Assembly (NCBI GenBank): GCA_016938675.1
Contig: JAFGUF010000022.1
Span: 62,001-126,000 of the forward strand
Length of the DNA stretch: 64,000 nt
Origin: Clostridia bacterium
GTDB taxonomy: Bacteria; Bacillota; Clostridia; Christensenellales; UMGS416
Direction: 5' to 3'
Position numbers and translations under genes: made by a program. Numbering within the stretch: position 1 is the first letter of the stretch; each line of letters opens with the position of its first letter. Under the pieces are notes generated by a model, which was given only the letters and a program-made list of their open reading frames with translations, was not told the DNA's origin and did no database searches. Positions 42,469 to 51,560 of this stretch are shown here, piece after piece.

Positions 42469-44709
42469 ATGAACCTGGACCAGCTGCTACAAAAGCTGCG
42501 AGGCGATTTGTCTTTCATGGGCAATGTAACCAATTGGAAGGAAATCCCCGTAAAAGAAGCACAATACGAAAACTTTGGCTCCTATCTGGATCCAAGGCTT
42601 ATTTCAGCTTGTGAAAAGCGCGGTATACACAGGCTCTATACTCATCAGCGCAGCGCAATGGACGCACTCAACGAAGGCAAAAATATCGTTGTCGTTACGC
42701 CCACTGCATCAGGAAAGACATTGTGCTATAACCTTCCAGTCCTGAACGAGATATTGAAGGACAATTCATCAAGGGCGTTGTATCTGTTCCCAACAAAGGC
42801 CTTATCCGCAGACCAAGTGAGTGAACTATACGAATTCATAAACTTAGCCGAAATTGACATAAAAACATATACCTACGATGGCGACACTCCGGTAGCGGCG
42901 CGAAAGGCAGTCCGCTCCGCAGGCCATGTGGTTGTTACGAATCCTGACATGCTGCACTCCGGCATAATGCCCCATCATACCAAGTGGGTAAAATTGTTTG
43001 AAAACCTCAAATTCATAGTAATTGATGAAATACACACATACAGAGGTGTATTTGGCAGTCATGTAGCCAACGTAATCAGGAGGCTTAAGCGAATACTTGA
43101 ATTTTACGGAGTCAAGGTGCAGTTTATATGCTGCAGCGCAACCATAGCAAACCCTGTGGAGCTGGCATCAAATATAATAGGTGAAGACGTGGAGCTGATA
43201 GATAATAACGGCTCGCCCTCCGGAGAAAAGCACTTTATATTCTATAATCCTCCTGTGATAAACAAGCAGCTAGGCATAAGAAAGAGCGCTATACTGGAAA
43301 CTAAAAATCTAGCTTTGAAGCTTCTCTACAATGACATATCCACAATAGTATTCGCCAAGGCACGCCTCACAGTGGAGGTGCTGGTGAATTACCTTAAAGA
43401 AAAAGCGCGCGACATGCTGGGGGATGATTCCGGTGTCCGCGGATACAGGGGCGGATACCTGCCCACCCAGAGAAGGCAGATAGAAAAAGGCCTGCGTGAA
43501 GGCACAATAAAAACAGTAGTATCCACCAATGCACTGGAGCTGGGAATAGACATAGGTTCACTGCAGAGCTGCATAATATGCGGCTACCCCGGCACAATAT
43601 CCGGCACATGGCAGGAAAGCGGACGTGCAGGCAGGCGCAATGAAACAGCATTAACTATAATGGTCGCTAACTCATCACCATTAAGCCAGTTTATAATAAA
43701 ACACCCAGAATACTTCTTCGAAAGCTCACCCGAGCACGGGCTTATAAACCCGGATAACCTTTATATCTTAATCAGTCATATTAAATCTGCTGCCTTTGAG
43801 CTTCCCTTTAAGGATGGTGAAACATTTGGCGGAGCAGCCATCGGAGAAATACTTGAATTCCTTGGAGAGAACGGAATCCTTCATCGTGCAGGGGACACAT
43901 GGCACTGGGCATCGGACAATTTCCCTTCAAGCGATATATCTCTGCGCTCTGCTGCCGATGCAAACTTCATAATAATCGATATTTCAGACCCCGCAAAGCA
44001 CAAAGTCATAGGCGAAATGGACCGGTTCGCCGCGCCCATGCTGCTGCATGATGAAGCTGTCTATATGCACGAAGGCAGCCAGTATCAGGTGGAGAAGCTG
44101 GATTTCGATAACAAAAAGGCATATGTGCGCTATGTAAATGTTGATTATTACACAGACGCAGACCTAGCTGTTACCCTCAAGGTGCTGGATGAATTTGAAA
44201 CGGACGAAAATAATTATCACGGTGAAGTAATGGTATCATCCCGCGTAACAATGTTTAAGAAAATCAAGCTCAATACTCACGAAAACCTCGGCTGGGGCAA
44301 GGTGCACCTGCCGGAGCTTGAGATGCACACCACATCATTCTGGATGTCATTTGATGACGAAACGGCGGAAAAATTCAGCAAGGAAGATTTGGAGAGTGCT
44401 TTGATGGGCGTTGCAAACCTGCTTGCCAACGTTGCTCCGATGTATTTGATGTGCGACCCTATGGATGTATCCGTGCTTTATCAGGTGCGCTCTCCCTATA
44501 CGCACAAGCCGACAATACATATATATGACAATCAGCCTGGCGGCATAGGCTTCAGCCAGAAGCTCTTTTCCTTCTCAAATGACCTATTAAAGAACGCTCT
44601 TAATATGTTGAATGACTGCGACTGCCTAGATGGATGTCCTGCCTGCGTGGGGGTGGATGGCAGCTCCAAAATGGTTACTAGGGCATTTTTAAATCAAATA
44701 ATAAAATGA
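42469..44709 (+). CDS. mrfA: DEAD/DEAH-box DNA helicase, MrfA family
   Basis: The 746-residue product has helicase motifs in order: Walker A VVVTPTASGKTLCYNLP near residue 77, DEIH in FIVIDEIHTYRG near 190, motif III CCSATIANPVE and motif VI ESGRAGRRNE near 385. The C-terminal DUF1998 region ends in DCDCLDGCPACVG, the four-cysteine zinc site of YprA/MrfA. In Bacillus subtilis MrfA works with the exonuclease MrfB to excise mitomycin C adducts. Its stop overlaps the mrfB start (ATGA). AAGGA precedes its ATG. Family assignment is firm; the repair role here is transferred. Confidence 0.92.
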   Translation: MNLDQLLQKLRGDLSFMGNVTNWKEIPVKEAQYENFGSYLDPRLISACEKRGIHRLYTHQRSAMDALNEGKNIVVVTPTASGKTLCYNLPVLNEILKDNSSRALYLFPTKALSADQVSELYEFINLAEIDIKTYTYDGDTPVAARKAVRSAGHVVVTNPDMLHSGIMPHHTKWVKLFENLKFIVIDEIHTYRGVFGSHVANVIRRLKRILEFYGVKVQFICCSATIANPVELASNIIGEDVELIDNNGSPSGEKHFIFYNPPVINKQLGIRKSAILETKNLALKLLYNDISTIVFAKARLTVEVLVNYLKEKARDMLGDDSGVRGYRGGYLPTQRRQIEKGLREGTIKTVVSTNALELGIDIGSLQSCIICGYPGTISGTWQESGRAGRRNETALTIMVANSSPLSQFIIKHPEYFFESSPEHGLINPDNLYILISHIKSAAFELPFKDGETFGGAAIGEILEFLGENGILHRAGDTWHWASDNFPSSDISLRSAADANFIIIDISDPAKHKVIGEMDRFAAPMLLHDEAVYMHEGSQYQVEKLDFDNKKAYVRYVNVDYYTDADLAVTLKVLDEFETDENNYHGEVMVSSRVTMFKKIKLNTHENLGWGKVHLPELEMHTTSFWMSFDDETAEKFSKEDLESALMGVANLLANVAPMYLMCDPMDVSVLYQVRSPYTHKPTIHIYDNQPGGIGFSQKLFSFSNDLLKNALNMLNDCDCLDGCPACVGVDGSSKMVTRAFLNQIIK

Positions 44710-45866
44710 TTTCAAATCTTCAGAAAAAGCTGGCTGCAATATCAAAAGAAATGCAAAGCTCCGCAGAAAACGCACCTCATGCAGACGAGCTTGATTTTTC
44801 CTGTTCAGTTTATGAAAATTCATACGACACAGATTATTCAGTAGGCAATATAAAAATAAATAGTTTACTTACTCAAGATGCTAATATACTTGCCGATATA
44901 TGCTTTGCAGAGCATGATGAGAAGATAAACATTTCAGACATCCTTTTTTTTGATACAGAAACAACCGGCCTCGGAACAGGCGCCTCAATACTGGCCTTCC
45001 TTATAGGCGTTGGATATTTCGAAAGCGATAAGTTTATCCTAAAGCAATTTCTGATGAATGATTATCATCAGGAGAGCAGTATACTTAAAAACTTCAATGA
45101 CCTGCTTGCAAGACATAGGGCAATAGTATCCTACAACGGCAAGTCATACGACACGCATATTGTGAATTCGCGTTCAATCATAAACTCCTTGCCAAGAATG
45201 ATGGAAGGCAAAACACAGCTTGACCTTCTGCACAGTGCCCGAAGGCTATATAAGAGAAGACTTGAAAGCTGCTCATTAAGCAGCCTAGAAAAGGAAATAC
45301 TAGGCATTCACCGCATAGACGATATTCCCGGCAGCGAGATACCAGAAATATTCTTTAACTATATCAAATACAAGGATAAATCAATGCTTGAGAAGGTTAT
45401 AGAGCACAACAGGCAGGATATACTCAGTATGGTAGGCGTAGCATCCAAACTAATTGATGCCTTTGATAACGGTGAAGCTCTTGGCCACAGGGAAGATATA
45501 TTCAGCCAGGGAATGATATTTGAAAAATTAAACTTTCCACAAAAAGCTATATTATGCTATAATGTTCTAGGAAATTATCCTCCAGCCTTGCACAGGCTGG
45601 GCCACATTGCCAAAGCTGATATGAAATACGCAGAAGCAATTGAACATTTTTCAACTCTGAGCAAACTGCAGAAATTCGATTTTTCTGCAGATATTGAGCT
45701 GGCAAAAATATATGAGCATAAAATGAACGACTGCCTAAAGGCTATTGAGCATACAAACAGAGCCTTAGAAAAGGCTGACTCGTTTTTATCCAGTGCATCG
45801 AAGGATGCTATGGATGAAATAAAAAAAAGAAAACATAGGCTGAGTGAAAAACTTAAGAAGCAATAG
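44706..45866 (+). CDS. mrfB: RNase H-like exonuclease, MrfB family
   Basis: The 386-residue product has a DEDD-type exonuclease core: FFDTETTGLGTGASILAF near residue 80, SYNGKSYDTHI near 142 and HNRQDILSMV near 238 for the later acidic residue. The N-terminal 60 residues and a C-terminal 100-residue TPR-like helical tail (PPALHRLGHIAKADMKYAEA) match YprB/MrfB. It overlaps mrfA by ATGA, so coupling is tight. A TPR protein gene follows after 12 bases, perhaps an evolutionary extension of the same helical tail. Confidence 0.9.
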   Translation: MISNLQKKLAAISKEMQSSAENAPHADELDFSCSVYENSYDTDYSVGNIKINSLLTQDANILADICFAEHDEKINISDILFFDTETTGLGTGASILAFLIGVGYFESDKFILKQFLMNDYHQESSILKNFNDLLARHRAIVSYNGKSYDTHIVNSRSIINSLPRMMEGKTQLDLLHSARRLYKRRLESCSLSSLEKEILGIHRIDDIPGSEIPEIFFNYIKYKDKSMLEKVIEHNRQDILSMVGVASKLIDAFDNGEALGHREDIFSQGMIFEKLNFPQKAILCYNVLGNYPPALHRLGHIAKADMKYAEAIEHFSTLSKLQKFDFSADIELAKIYEHKMNDCLKAIEHTNRALEKADSFLSSASKDAMDEIKKRKHRLSEKLKKQ

Positions 45867-45878
45867 GAAGGAAATAAA

Positions 45879-46562
45879 ATGTCATTAAGAGCAAACGTAA
45901 CAGGAAATCTGGCATATCAGGGCCAAATGAAGGGTGACTATGAGAAGGCAAAGGCTCTGTATGAGCAAGCTCTTGCCGAGGGAATGGACAAGCCTAATTT
46001 AATTGACGCCTACGGAGTGCTGCTGATGAGAGAGGGCCAGTTTGAAAAGGCTATTGAGATATTCGGAAAGGCTCTTAAAGCGAAACCGCCGCTGACAATG
46101 AGATATACCATAAGGGTACACCGCGCAATAGCAAACCTGAAGCTTGGAAATATTGAGCATGCGAAAGTAGCGCTAGAGGATATCCACCAGAGAAACGAAA
46201 TGGAGATAATATACGAAACTCTCGGATACCTCTACATAATAACCGACGATGAAAAAGCAAGAACTTTCAACGAAAAGGCAATTAACCTATATCCGGAAAA
46301 CGCAACTATTCTAGACAACATCGGCCAGTACTATCTGGAAAAAGGCCATCCGGAAATAGCAAAAGAATTCCTGCTGGAATCATACGAGATAAGCAAAACC
46401 AAGTTGGATACCAATTACCACCTAGCACTTGTTGCAAAAAGCGAAGGTGACAAGATTAAAGCAGTTGAGTATCTTGAGGCAGCAAAGGCATGCCCCATCT
46501 CGGCGCTAAACGACACAAAAAAAGAAGATATTGAAGCCCTATATAAAGAGCTGCTTGGCTGA
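45879..46562 (+). CDS. Tetratricopeptide repeat protein
   Basis: The 227-residue product is made almost wholly of TPR units (GDYEKAKALYEQALAEG, EGQFEKAIEIFGKALKAK, NIGQYYLEKGHPEIAKEFL and others), about six in all. It has no signal peptide or membrane segment, so it is a cytoplasmic adaptor. AGGAAGGAA lies 7 bases upstream of the ATG. It sits between mrfB, which also ends in TPR-like helices, and a glycosyltransferase gene. Partner unknown. Confidence 0.82.
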   Translation: MSLRANVTGNLAYQGQMKGDYEKAKALYEQALAEGMDKPNLIDAYGVLLMREGQFEKAIEIFGKALKAKPPLTMRYTIRVHRAIANLKLGNIEHAKVALEDIHQRNEMEIIYETLGYLYIITDDEKARTFNEKAINLYPENATILDNIGQYYLEKGHPEIAKEFLLESYEISKTKLDTNYHLALVAKSEGDKIKAVEYLEAAKACPISALNDTKKEDIEALYKELLG

Positions 46563-46579
46563 AAAGAACAGGAGAAGCT

Positions 46580-47710
46580 ATGAGTAATATATTCAGCAGC
46601 GACACTATTGCTGCAAAGCCAAAGAAAAAAGACCCGAAGGACTGCAAAATTGTAATCCTTCTGCCCTCATATAATCCAGATGATAAACTGCCGAAATTCG
46701 TTAATAGCCTAAAAGAAGCAGGCTTTTCAGAAATAGTTGTAATAGATGACGGAAGCAAGCAGGAAACCCAGAAATTCTTCGACGAAATAAAGCCGAACGT
46801 CCAGCTTGTGCGCCATGCAGTAAACCAGGGCAAAGGAAGAGCCCTGAAAACCGGGCTAAACTATATAAAGCTGACATACTCTGATAACCTGCTGGGCGTA
46901 ATAGCGGCAGACGGAGATGGACAGCATCCGGTTTCAGCTATACTGGACTGCAAGGAAGCAATGCTTAATAACCCTGATAAGCTAATACTGGGTGTCAGGA
47001 GATTTGCTAAGGGGCACGTTCCATTGGCAAACCTAATGGGCAACCTTATAACCATTGCAGTATTTTTCGGGATAACCCAGCTTAAGTTCAGTGACACTCA
47101 ATGCGGCCTCAGGGGATTTTCCGACCAAATAATAAATGATATGATAGCGACCCACGGCGAAAGATTTGAATATGAGAATATCATGCTGCTGGATGTAAGA
47201 AGGAAAGGCATTGACTATGTTGAGGTGCCTATGGATGCGGTATACATAGAAAATAATCAGACATCTCATTTTAATAAAGTCACAGATTCCATCCGAATTT
47301 ACGCCAATATACTGCAGTTTACAGTCTTCCCTATATTCGCCGGGCTCTTAGGCTTTCTGTTTTCATATATATATTTTATGAATTTGGGCTGCCTGGCAGA
47401 CAGAAACATATTGCTCACGTATTCGGCAGGAGCACTGCTGAGCTGGCTTATTTTATCAATGACAATCCGGAACGAAAAGAAGATGGATGTGCTGTTTATC
47501 ATCCTTTGGACGGCTGCTGCAACAGCGATATTCTTCGGTTTGTTTAAATGGCTTTATAACTATCCTGCTGCTTGGTGGCTCTCCGCTGTAGTGGTAGCGC
47601 CTGTCAGCTATGCTCTTTATTTAAGGGCGAGATATGGCAAAAAGCCCAAAAGAATGAAGATAAAGACACCGAAAAAGGCAAAAGAGAAGAAATCAAAAAA
47701 CAAAGAATAA
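46580..47710 (+). CDS. Family 2 glycosyltransferase with C-terminal membrane segments
   Basis: The 376-residue product has a GT-A domain: CKIVILLPSYNPDDKLPKFV near residue 22, VVIDDGSKQETQ near 55, and VIAADGDGQHPVSAI near 112 with the DGDGQ metal-binding motif. CGLRGFSDQI follows. About four membrane segments come after residue 235 and the tail is very Lys-rich (KKAKEKKSKNKE). This is the layout of polyprenyl-phosphate glycosyltransferases of the dolichol-phosphate mannosyltransferase type. Acceptor and sugar are unknown. Adjacent genes suggest an envelope polymer role. Confidence 0.85.
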   Translation: MSNIFSSDTIAAKPKKKDPKDCKIVILLPSYNPDDKLPKFVNSLKEAGFSEIVVIDDGSKQETQKFFDEIKPNVQLVRHAVNQGKGRALKTGLNYIKLTYSDNLLGVIAADGDGQHPVSAILDCKEAMLNNPDKLILGVRRFAKGHVPLANLMGNLITIAVFFGITQLKFSDTQCGLRGFSDQIINDMIATHGERFEYENIMLLDVRRKGIDYVEVPMDAVYIENNQTSHFNKVTDSIRIYANILQFTVFPIFAGLLGFLFSYIYFMNLGCLADRNILLTYSAGALLSWLILSMTIRNEKKMDVLFIILWTAAATAIFFGLFKWLYNYPAAWWLSAVVVAPVSYALYLRARYGKKPKRMKIKTPKKAKEKKSKNKE

Positions 47711-47731
47711 ATTTAAGGAATATTACAGACT

Positions 47732-48799
47732 ATGGCAAAAAAAGACACACAAAAAAAAGCTATGCCGAAGGCAATGAAAACCGTACTAGTTATAGTTGCG
47801 GATTTGATAATGATCGGCGTGTTTCTATGCACTTTTGCGTACTTCCACCATGTAAGGCCGCATAAGAGCACCGAAGCTCCGGTAGTTATTGTGCGCCCCA
47901 CTGAAGCACCAGCTGCTATCGTAGAAACAACACCGGGTCCCAGCACTGGCGAGGATGCACAGCCTACAGAAGTAGTGCCCCTTACTTGGAAAGAGAAATT
48001 TGCAGATAAGTTTACTGACGGCGAGGTTATCCGGACTGAGAATTCTTATATTAGCGCCAATACGCATGTAACGATTACAAAGCATGAAACCACTGTGCAA
48101 AGAGAATACAACAAGACAATGGTTAATTACCCGCTTGTATACTATGTTGCTGATATATATATAACAGACGTTGAGCAATTCGGCGCTGTATTCGCTAAGG
48201 GTGAATACCTTCCGGGGTCATCGGCCTCCACTCTGAATCAGGTAGTAGGCAATAATGGCGTAATAGGAATAAACGGAGACAACTACGGCTCAAGACAAAT
48301 AGGCCTTGTAATAAGAAACGGCGTCCTCTACAGGCAGGATTTATATCCAGGCGATGTAATGGTTCTTTATTATGACGGTACAATGGAGCCTATATATTAT
48401 AGTGATGTAGATGTAAATAGTATCGTTGCAAAGGGCCCTTATCAGGCATGGTCATTCGGCCCAATTTTCGTGAAAGACGGCCAGCAGGTAATAAGCCCGC
48501 AAAGAGAAGACTACATAGATCAGGATAATCCCCGCACATCAATAGGATACTTTGAGCCTGGTCATTACTGCATGGTTGTAGTTGAAGGCAGGAGCGACAC
48601 CTCAATAGGCGCAAACTCAACTGAAATTTCGCAGATATTCCTAGACCTTGGCTGTGAATCGGCATATAACCTAGACGGCGGCGGAACATCCGCAATGGTA
48701 TTTAACGGTGAGTACGTAAATGAGCGTGCCGGCGGCGGACGAAACAGCAACGACACAATTGTAATATTTGACCCTGACTTCGCAAAGGATGGTGAGTAA
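47732..48799 (+). CDS. Phosphodiester glycosidase (NAGPA-type) domain exoprotein
   Basis: The 355-residue product has one N-terminal membrane anchor (TVLVIVADLIMIGVFLCTFA), a Pro/Thr-rich linker to residue 90, then a NAGPA-type domain: GNNGVIGINGDNYGSRQIG near residue 175, GPYQAWSFGPIFVKDGQ near 238 and GCESAYNLDGGGTSAMVFNG near 310, the last being the family signature. Related enzymes remove N-acetylglucosamine from phosphodiesters or act on teichoic or mannan phosphates. It follows a polyprenyl-type glycosyltransferase gene, which fits a polymer modification role. Confidence 0.87.
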   Translation: MAKKDTQKKAMPKAMKTVLVIVADLIMIGVFLCTFAYFHHVRPHKSTEAPVVIVRPTEAPAAIVETTPGPSTGEDAQPTEVVPLTWKEKFADKFTDGEVIRTENSYISANTHVTITKHETTVQREYNKTMVNYPLVYYVADIYITDVEQFGAVFAKGEYLPGSSASTLNQVVGNNGVIGINGDNYGSRQIGLVIRNGVLYRQDLYPGDVMVLYYDGTMEPIYYSDVDVNSIVAKGPYQAWSFGPIFVKDGQQVISPQREDYIDQDNPRTSIGYFEPGHYCMVVVEGRSDTSIGANSTEISQIFLDLGCESAYNLDGGGTSAMVFNGEYVNERAGGGRNSNDTIVIFDPDFAKDGE

Positions 48800-48801
48800 A
48801 A

Positions 48802-49005
48802 ATGAAACTGCATAAAATATTACCTCACATTAATTTAGCTCTGTCTATTACCATGCTTACTGTAATCGTGGTAAACTCCATAAATCCGATGATGACTTTC
48901 CTTGTAGGAAATGAATTTGAAACTCTTTTGATTGTATTAGTAGGCATCGGAATAATATCATCTTCCGCGGCGATATGGCATAATGCAAAATGTAATAAGA
49001 AATAA
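48802..49005 (+). CDS. Small two-span membrane protein
   Basis: The 67-residue product has two hydrophobic segments, INLALSITMLTVIVVNSINP and LLIVLVGIGIISSSAAIW, and a basic tail ending CNKK. The ATG lies 2 bases after the glycosidase stop, with GGTGAG in the end of that gene as its ribosome binding site. No family is recognised. It closes the operon before a strong terminator. Size and position suggest an accessory subunit of the exoprotein. Confidence 0.7.
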   Translation: MKLHKILPHINLALSITMLTVIVVNSINPMMTFLVGNEFETLLIVLVGIGIISSSAAIWHNAKCNKK

Positions 49006-49030
49006 TTAACTCTGATTAATGGCTTTTAGT

Positions 49031-49063
49031 AAAGAATCCACTGCTAAGCAGTGGATTCTTTTT
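49031..49063 (+). terminator. Strong terminator of the mrf-glycosyl operon
   Basis: A perfect 13-bp stem (AAAGAATCCACTG / CAGTGGATTCTTT) with loop CTAAG is followed by TTTT on the plus strand. The minus strand has TTTACT after the stem, so it may also end the small gene read from the other side. Confidence 0.88.
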
Positions 49064-49169
49064 AAATGCATTTTTGTGATGTTTGCTGTAATATATAGTC
49101 TGAGAATTTCATCTCGCGTTGTCTGCTTTTTGTTCCCTCGCGGCTTTTTGCCATCGATGAGTGTTTCAT
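49062..49169 (-). CDS. Unannotated 35-residue basic protein
   Basis: Too short for the ORF track. The minus-strand ORF starts MKHSSMAKSREGTKSR, encodes 35 residues and has net positive charge with no hydrophobic stretch. GAAAGGAGTG lies about 8 bases before the ATG, one of the best ribosome binding sites in the window. A consensus promoter sits about 114 bases upstream. The stop codon falls at the edge of a terminator stem. No family is recognised. It could encode a DNA- or RNA-associated small protein, or be the end of a regulatory RNA. The coding claim rests on signals and not on homology. Confidence 0.55.
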   Translation of the reverse strand: MKHSSMAKSREGTKSRQREMKFSDYILQQTSQKCI

Positions 49170-49282
49170 AAAATATTCACTCCTTTCAAAAAAGACACAT
49201 TGTAAATATTTCGTTTTTTGCCTTCTTACTTCATTAATATTATTTGTAATCGAGAAAGTTATCTTTTGCTAACTTTACCTGT

Positions 49283-49311
49283 ATTGTACTGCCTCCTAAT
49301 ATAATTGTCAA
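49283..49311 (-). promoter_or_regulatory. Promoter of the 35-residue gene
   Basis: The minus strand reads TTGACA, 17 bases, TACAAT. About 107 bases of leader follow, with a 7-bp hairpin AAAGTTA-GCAAAAGA-TAACTTT near its 5' end (about 49251-49273) and then an AT-rich stretch. Confidence 0.8.
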
Positions 49312-49347
49312 CTGACAGAGCCATTATTTCGGTATTTCCTTTAAATA

Positions 49348-49385
49348 AAAGGAACACTTAGCTTTTTACGCCAAGTGTCCTTATT
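49348..49385 (-). terminator. Terminator after the NTF2-like gene
   Basis: On the minus strand GGACACTTGGC and GCTAAGTGTTCC form a bulged stem around GTAAAAA, followed by TTTTATTT. Confidence 0.7.
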
Positions 49386-49407
49386 ATCTTAAGTGTGATT
49401 ATAATTT

Positions 49408-49782
49408 CTAATACTTTTCAGAGTACCCTTTCTCTATTCTCCATTCGGGTACTTCCCCGTTTTCGCCCCAGTATTCTGTTATTTCATCTATTTTCCCATC
49501 ACTGACTTTAAAAAACGAAGTAACGTAAAGACTTATTCCCTCATCATTAAAAACTTTCACCGCTGAAACAGCAAAATTATCACATGCAGCAATCTTTTCG
49601 ATTTCAGCGTGCCATCTGCCCGGATAGTCCCGGTTGAATTCAATATAGTTTTCGCAGCCTCTAAATATCTCTCTGGTATTGGGGAGGATAACATTTGCGT
49701 TGTCTTCCATTACTACACGCAGTTTATCAAATTCCGCCTTGTCAATGTATTCCCAGAATTTTTTAACGATTTCTATATTCAT
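49408..49782 (-). CDS. NTF2-like/SnoaL-like fold protein
   Basis: The track starts inside pgi. The ATG at 49782 (MNIEIVKKFWEYIDK) begins one base after the pgi stop and gives 124 residues. The chain follows an NTF2-like pattern: a long helix (KKFWEYIDKAEFDKL), NVILPNTREIFRGCENYIEF, then beta strands (SLYVTSFFKVSDGKIDEITEYWG) and DG-turns. Such proteins bind small molecules or are isomerases and some are catalytically dead. No strong ribosome binding site precedes the ATG, so translation likely depends on pgi. The function is unknown. Confidence 0.75.
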   Translation of the reverse strand: MNIEIVKKFWEYIDKAEFDKLRVVMEDNANVILPNTREIFRGCENYIEFNRDYPGRWHAEIEKIAACDNFAVSAVKVFNDEGISLYVTSFFKVSDGKIDEITEYWGENGEVPEWRIEKGYSEKY

Positions 49783-49783
49783 T

Positions 49784-51259
49784 CTAAAGGATATATTCTT
49801 TGTCTTTTTCCGGACGGGCATTCAGCTCTGCCTTTTTCTCTTCGAATCCTTTTTTGCCAAGTAAGGCGTATGTGGCGTTCTTGCCTTCTTCTACACCAGG
49901 CTGATTAAATGCGTTGATATTCAGCAGCTCGCCTGCAACAGCTGTCTGCATCATAAAGAAATACATAAGCTGCCCTATTGTGAAAGCATTCACCTCAGGA
50001 AGTGTAATCCTTTGGTTCAGCTTGCCCTGTACTGTTAATGCATACTCCGTTGCGTCCAGCTCACTCTGGATAAGCTCATTCAGTGTGTGTCCGCCAAGGA
50101 AGGCAACATCCGGAATATCTTCGCATCCATTTGGTATAGCGTACTCCATGCGGTAATTTCCAACACCGATAAAAGTAATCACTTTGTCGAACGGGCCTTC
50201 TGCGTATAGCTGAACCTGCGAATGCTGGTCAGTTACGCCCAAAGCTTTGACGGGAGTCTGCCCCACGTTCACTGCCTTGCCATCCAGCGAATACTTCTTG
50301 CCAAGGCTTTCGGCCCATAGCTGCGCATGCCAGTCAGCCATGTATTTCAATGAATCCGCATAAGGCATAACAACCTGAATATTTTTGCTCTTCTTTTCCA
50401 TTGCAATATACATAAGAAGCCCTGCCATATGTGCAGGATTTTTGAATACATCCTTTTCCTTTGAAATCTCATCCATATAAGCTACGCCTGCAAGCATCTC
50501 TTTTATATCTATTCCGCATACAGCGGCAGGCAGCAGCCCAACCGGGCAGATTTCGGAAAATCTTCCGCCTACTCCGTCTGGAATATAAAATGTCTTAATG
50601 TTCTCTTTTTGGGCGATTTTGATTAGGTTGCCCTTTGAGTGGTCTGTGGTTGCTACAATATTATTATTCCACTTGCAGCCTAGCGCTTTCTTTAAAAGGT
50701 CAGATACGATCAGATACTGCGACATAGTTTCAGATGTGCCGCCTGATTTTGAAATGACATTAAAACATGTCTTTCTAATGTCAATCACATCAAGTAGAGC
50801 CTGCATTCTTTCAGGGTCAACATTATCCTCAACGAAGAACTTGGGACCCTTTCTTTCTTTTTTCGGCAGGTCATTGTATTTCATGTGGTTTAAAGCCTGC
50901 TGTATAGCAATAGGGCCCAGTGCGGAGCCGCCTATACCTAGCACAACGAAGTTATCGAACTTTTTCTGCACTTTTTTTGAATATTCAATAATATCTTCAA
51001 CAATTTCATCCTGATTGTAGGCTAGGTTGCTCCAGGCCATCTCAAACTCTGCCTTGCCAATCTTAGCTTCCATGCTTTTTCTTGCAGCATTATATTTATC
51101 CATCATGGCTTCTATGTCAGCTCTTGATATTGCTCCTGTTTTCTTTTTATCAGCTTTATCTTTTACCTGTTCATTTATTACAGTATCCATCAGGTTATTA
51201 AAATCATATTTAATTCTCATACTGTCTTTGAAATTTTTATCTTCGTATCTGTTCATCAT
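49784..51259 (-). CDS. pgi: Glucose-6-phosphate isomerase
   Basis: I start at ATG 51259 (MMNRYEDKNFKDSM), which has GAAGGG 5 bases upstream, so the protein is 491 residues; a promoter TATAAT (51299-51304) would place the transcript start too close for the earlier ATG at 51340. Motifs: VVLGIGGSALGPIAIQQ near residue 107, SKSGGTSETMSQY near 167 and the C-terminal EEGKNATYALLGKKG. It interconverts glucose 6-phosphate and fructose 6-phosphate. It is longer than typical 450-residue bacillar Pgi by an N-terminal stretch. Confidence 0.94.
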   Translation of the reverse strand: MMNRYEDKNFKDSMRIKYDFNNLMDTVINEQVKDKADKKKTGAISRADIEAMMDKYNAARKSMEAKIGKAEFEMAWSNLAYNQDEIVEDIIEYSKKVQKKFDNFVVLGIGGSALGPIAIQQALNHMKYNDLPKKERKGPKFFVEDNVDPERMQALLDVIDIRKTCFNVISKSGGTSETMSQYLIVSDLLKKALGCKWNNNIVATTDHSKGNLIKIAQKENIKTFYIPDGVGGRFSEICPVGLLPAAVCGIDIKEMLAGVAYMDEISKEKDVFKNPAHMAGLLMYIAMEKKSKNIQVVMPYADSLKYMADWHAQLWAESLGKKYSLDGKAVNVGQTPVKALGVTDQHSQVQLYAEGPFDKVITFIGVGNYRMEYAIPNGCEDIPDVAFLGGHTLNELIQSELDATEYALTVQGKLNQRITLPEVNAFTIGQLMYFFMMQTAVAGELLNINAFNQPGVEEGKNATYALLGKKGFEEKKAELNARPEKDKEYIL

Positions 51260-51500
51260 TTTTCCCTTCAATTCAATATTCATTATTAGTTCGGGTATAT
51301 TATAGCATATTATTTGTTTTTTTAAAGAATAAATATACATAAAAACAATTATAAATTCCTTTGTGAAATGCTATTTTAATTCTTTTCAGCGATTAATTTG
51401 CTGCTTATCAATCAATATATTTTGCTGCTAAATTTGACTTATCTGCTTCATTCCCTGTGTAAGATACTGGTAAACTATCATTAGTTCAGTTCATTAAATA

Positions 51501-51529
51501 TTGACGGCTTCAAAAAACTGTGGTACTAT
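51501..51529 (+). promoter_or_regulatory. Promoter of the acc-fab operon
   Basis: TTGACG, 17 bases, TACTAT. The predicted transcription start is near 51536. The leader includes a possible 13-codon ORF (ATG at 51568, MRGVIHLRKEHKK) that ends 2 bases before the accB ATG but has no clear ribosome binding site. Confidence 0.7.
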
Positions 51530-51537
51530 GTCTGCAT

Positions 51538-51560
51538 ATTAGTTAGTAGTGCTAATTAAT
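51538..51560 (+). promoter_or_regulatory. Candidate operator in the acc-fab leader
   Basis: ATTAGTTAGTAGTGCTAAT has ATTAG and CTAAT arms 9 bases apart just downstream of the transcription start. It could bind a lipid-responsive regulator such as FapR or FabT, but the match to either consensus is partial and no such regulator gene is in the window. Confidence 0.35.

Noticed and set aside
41411-44709. Coiled-coil gene plus helicase as a phage defence island
   Set aside because: The helicase and the following exonuclease match the chromosomal repair pair MrfAB, and no integrase, restriction or toxin gene is near. Kept only as a question about the coiled-coil protein.
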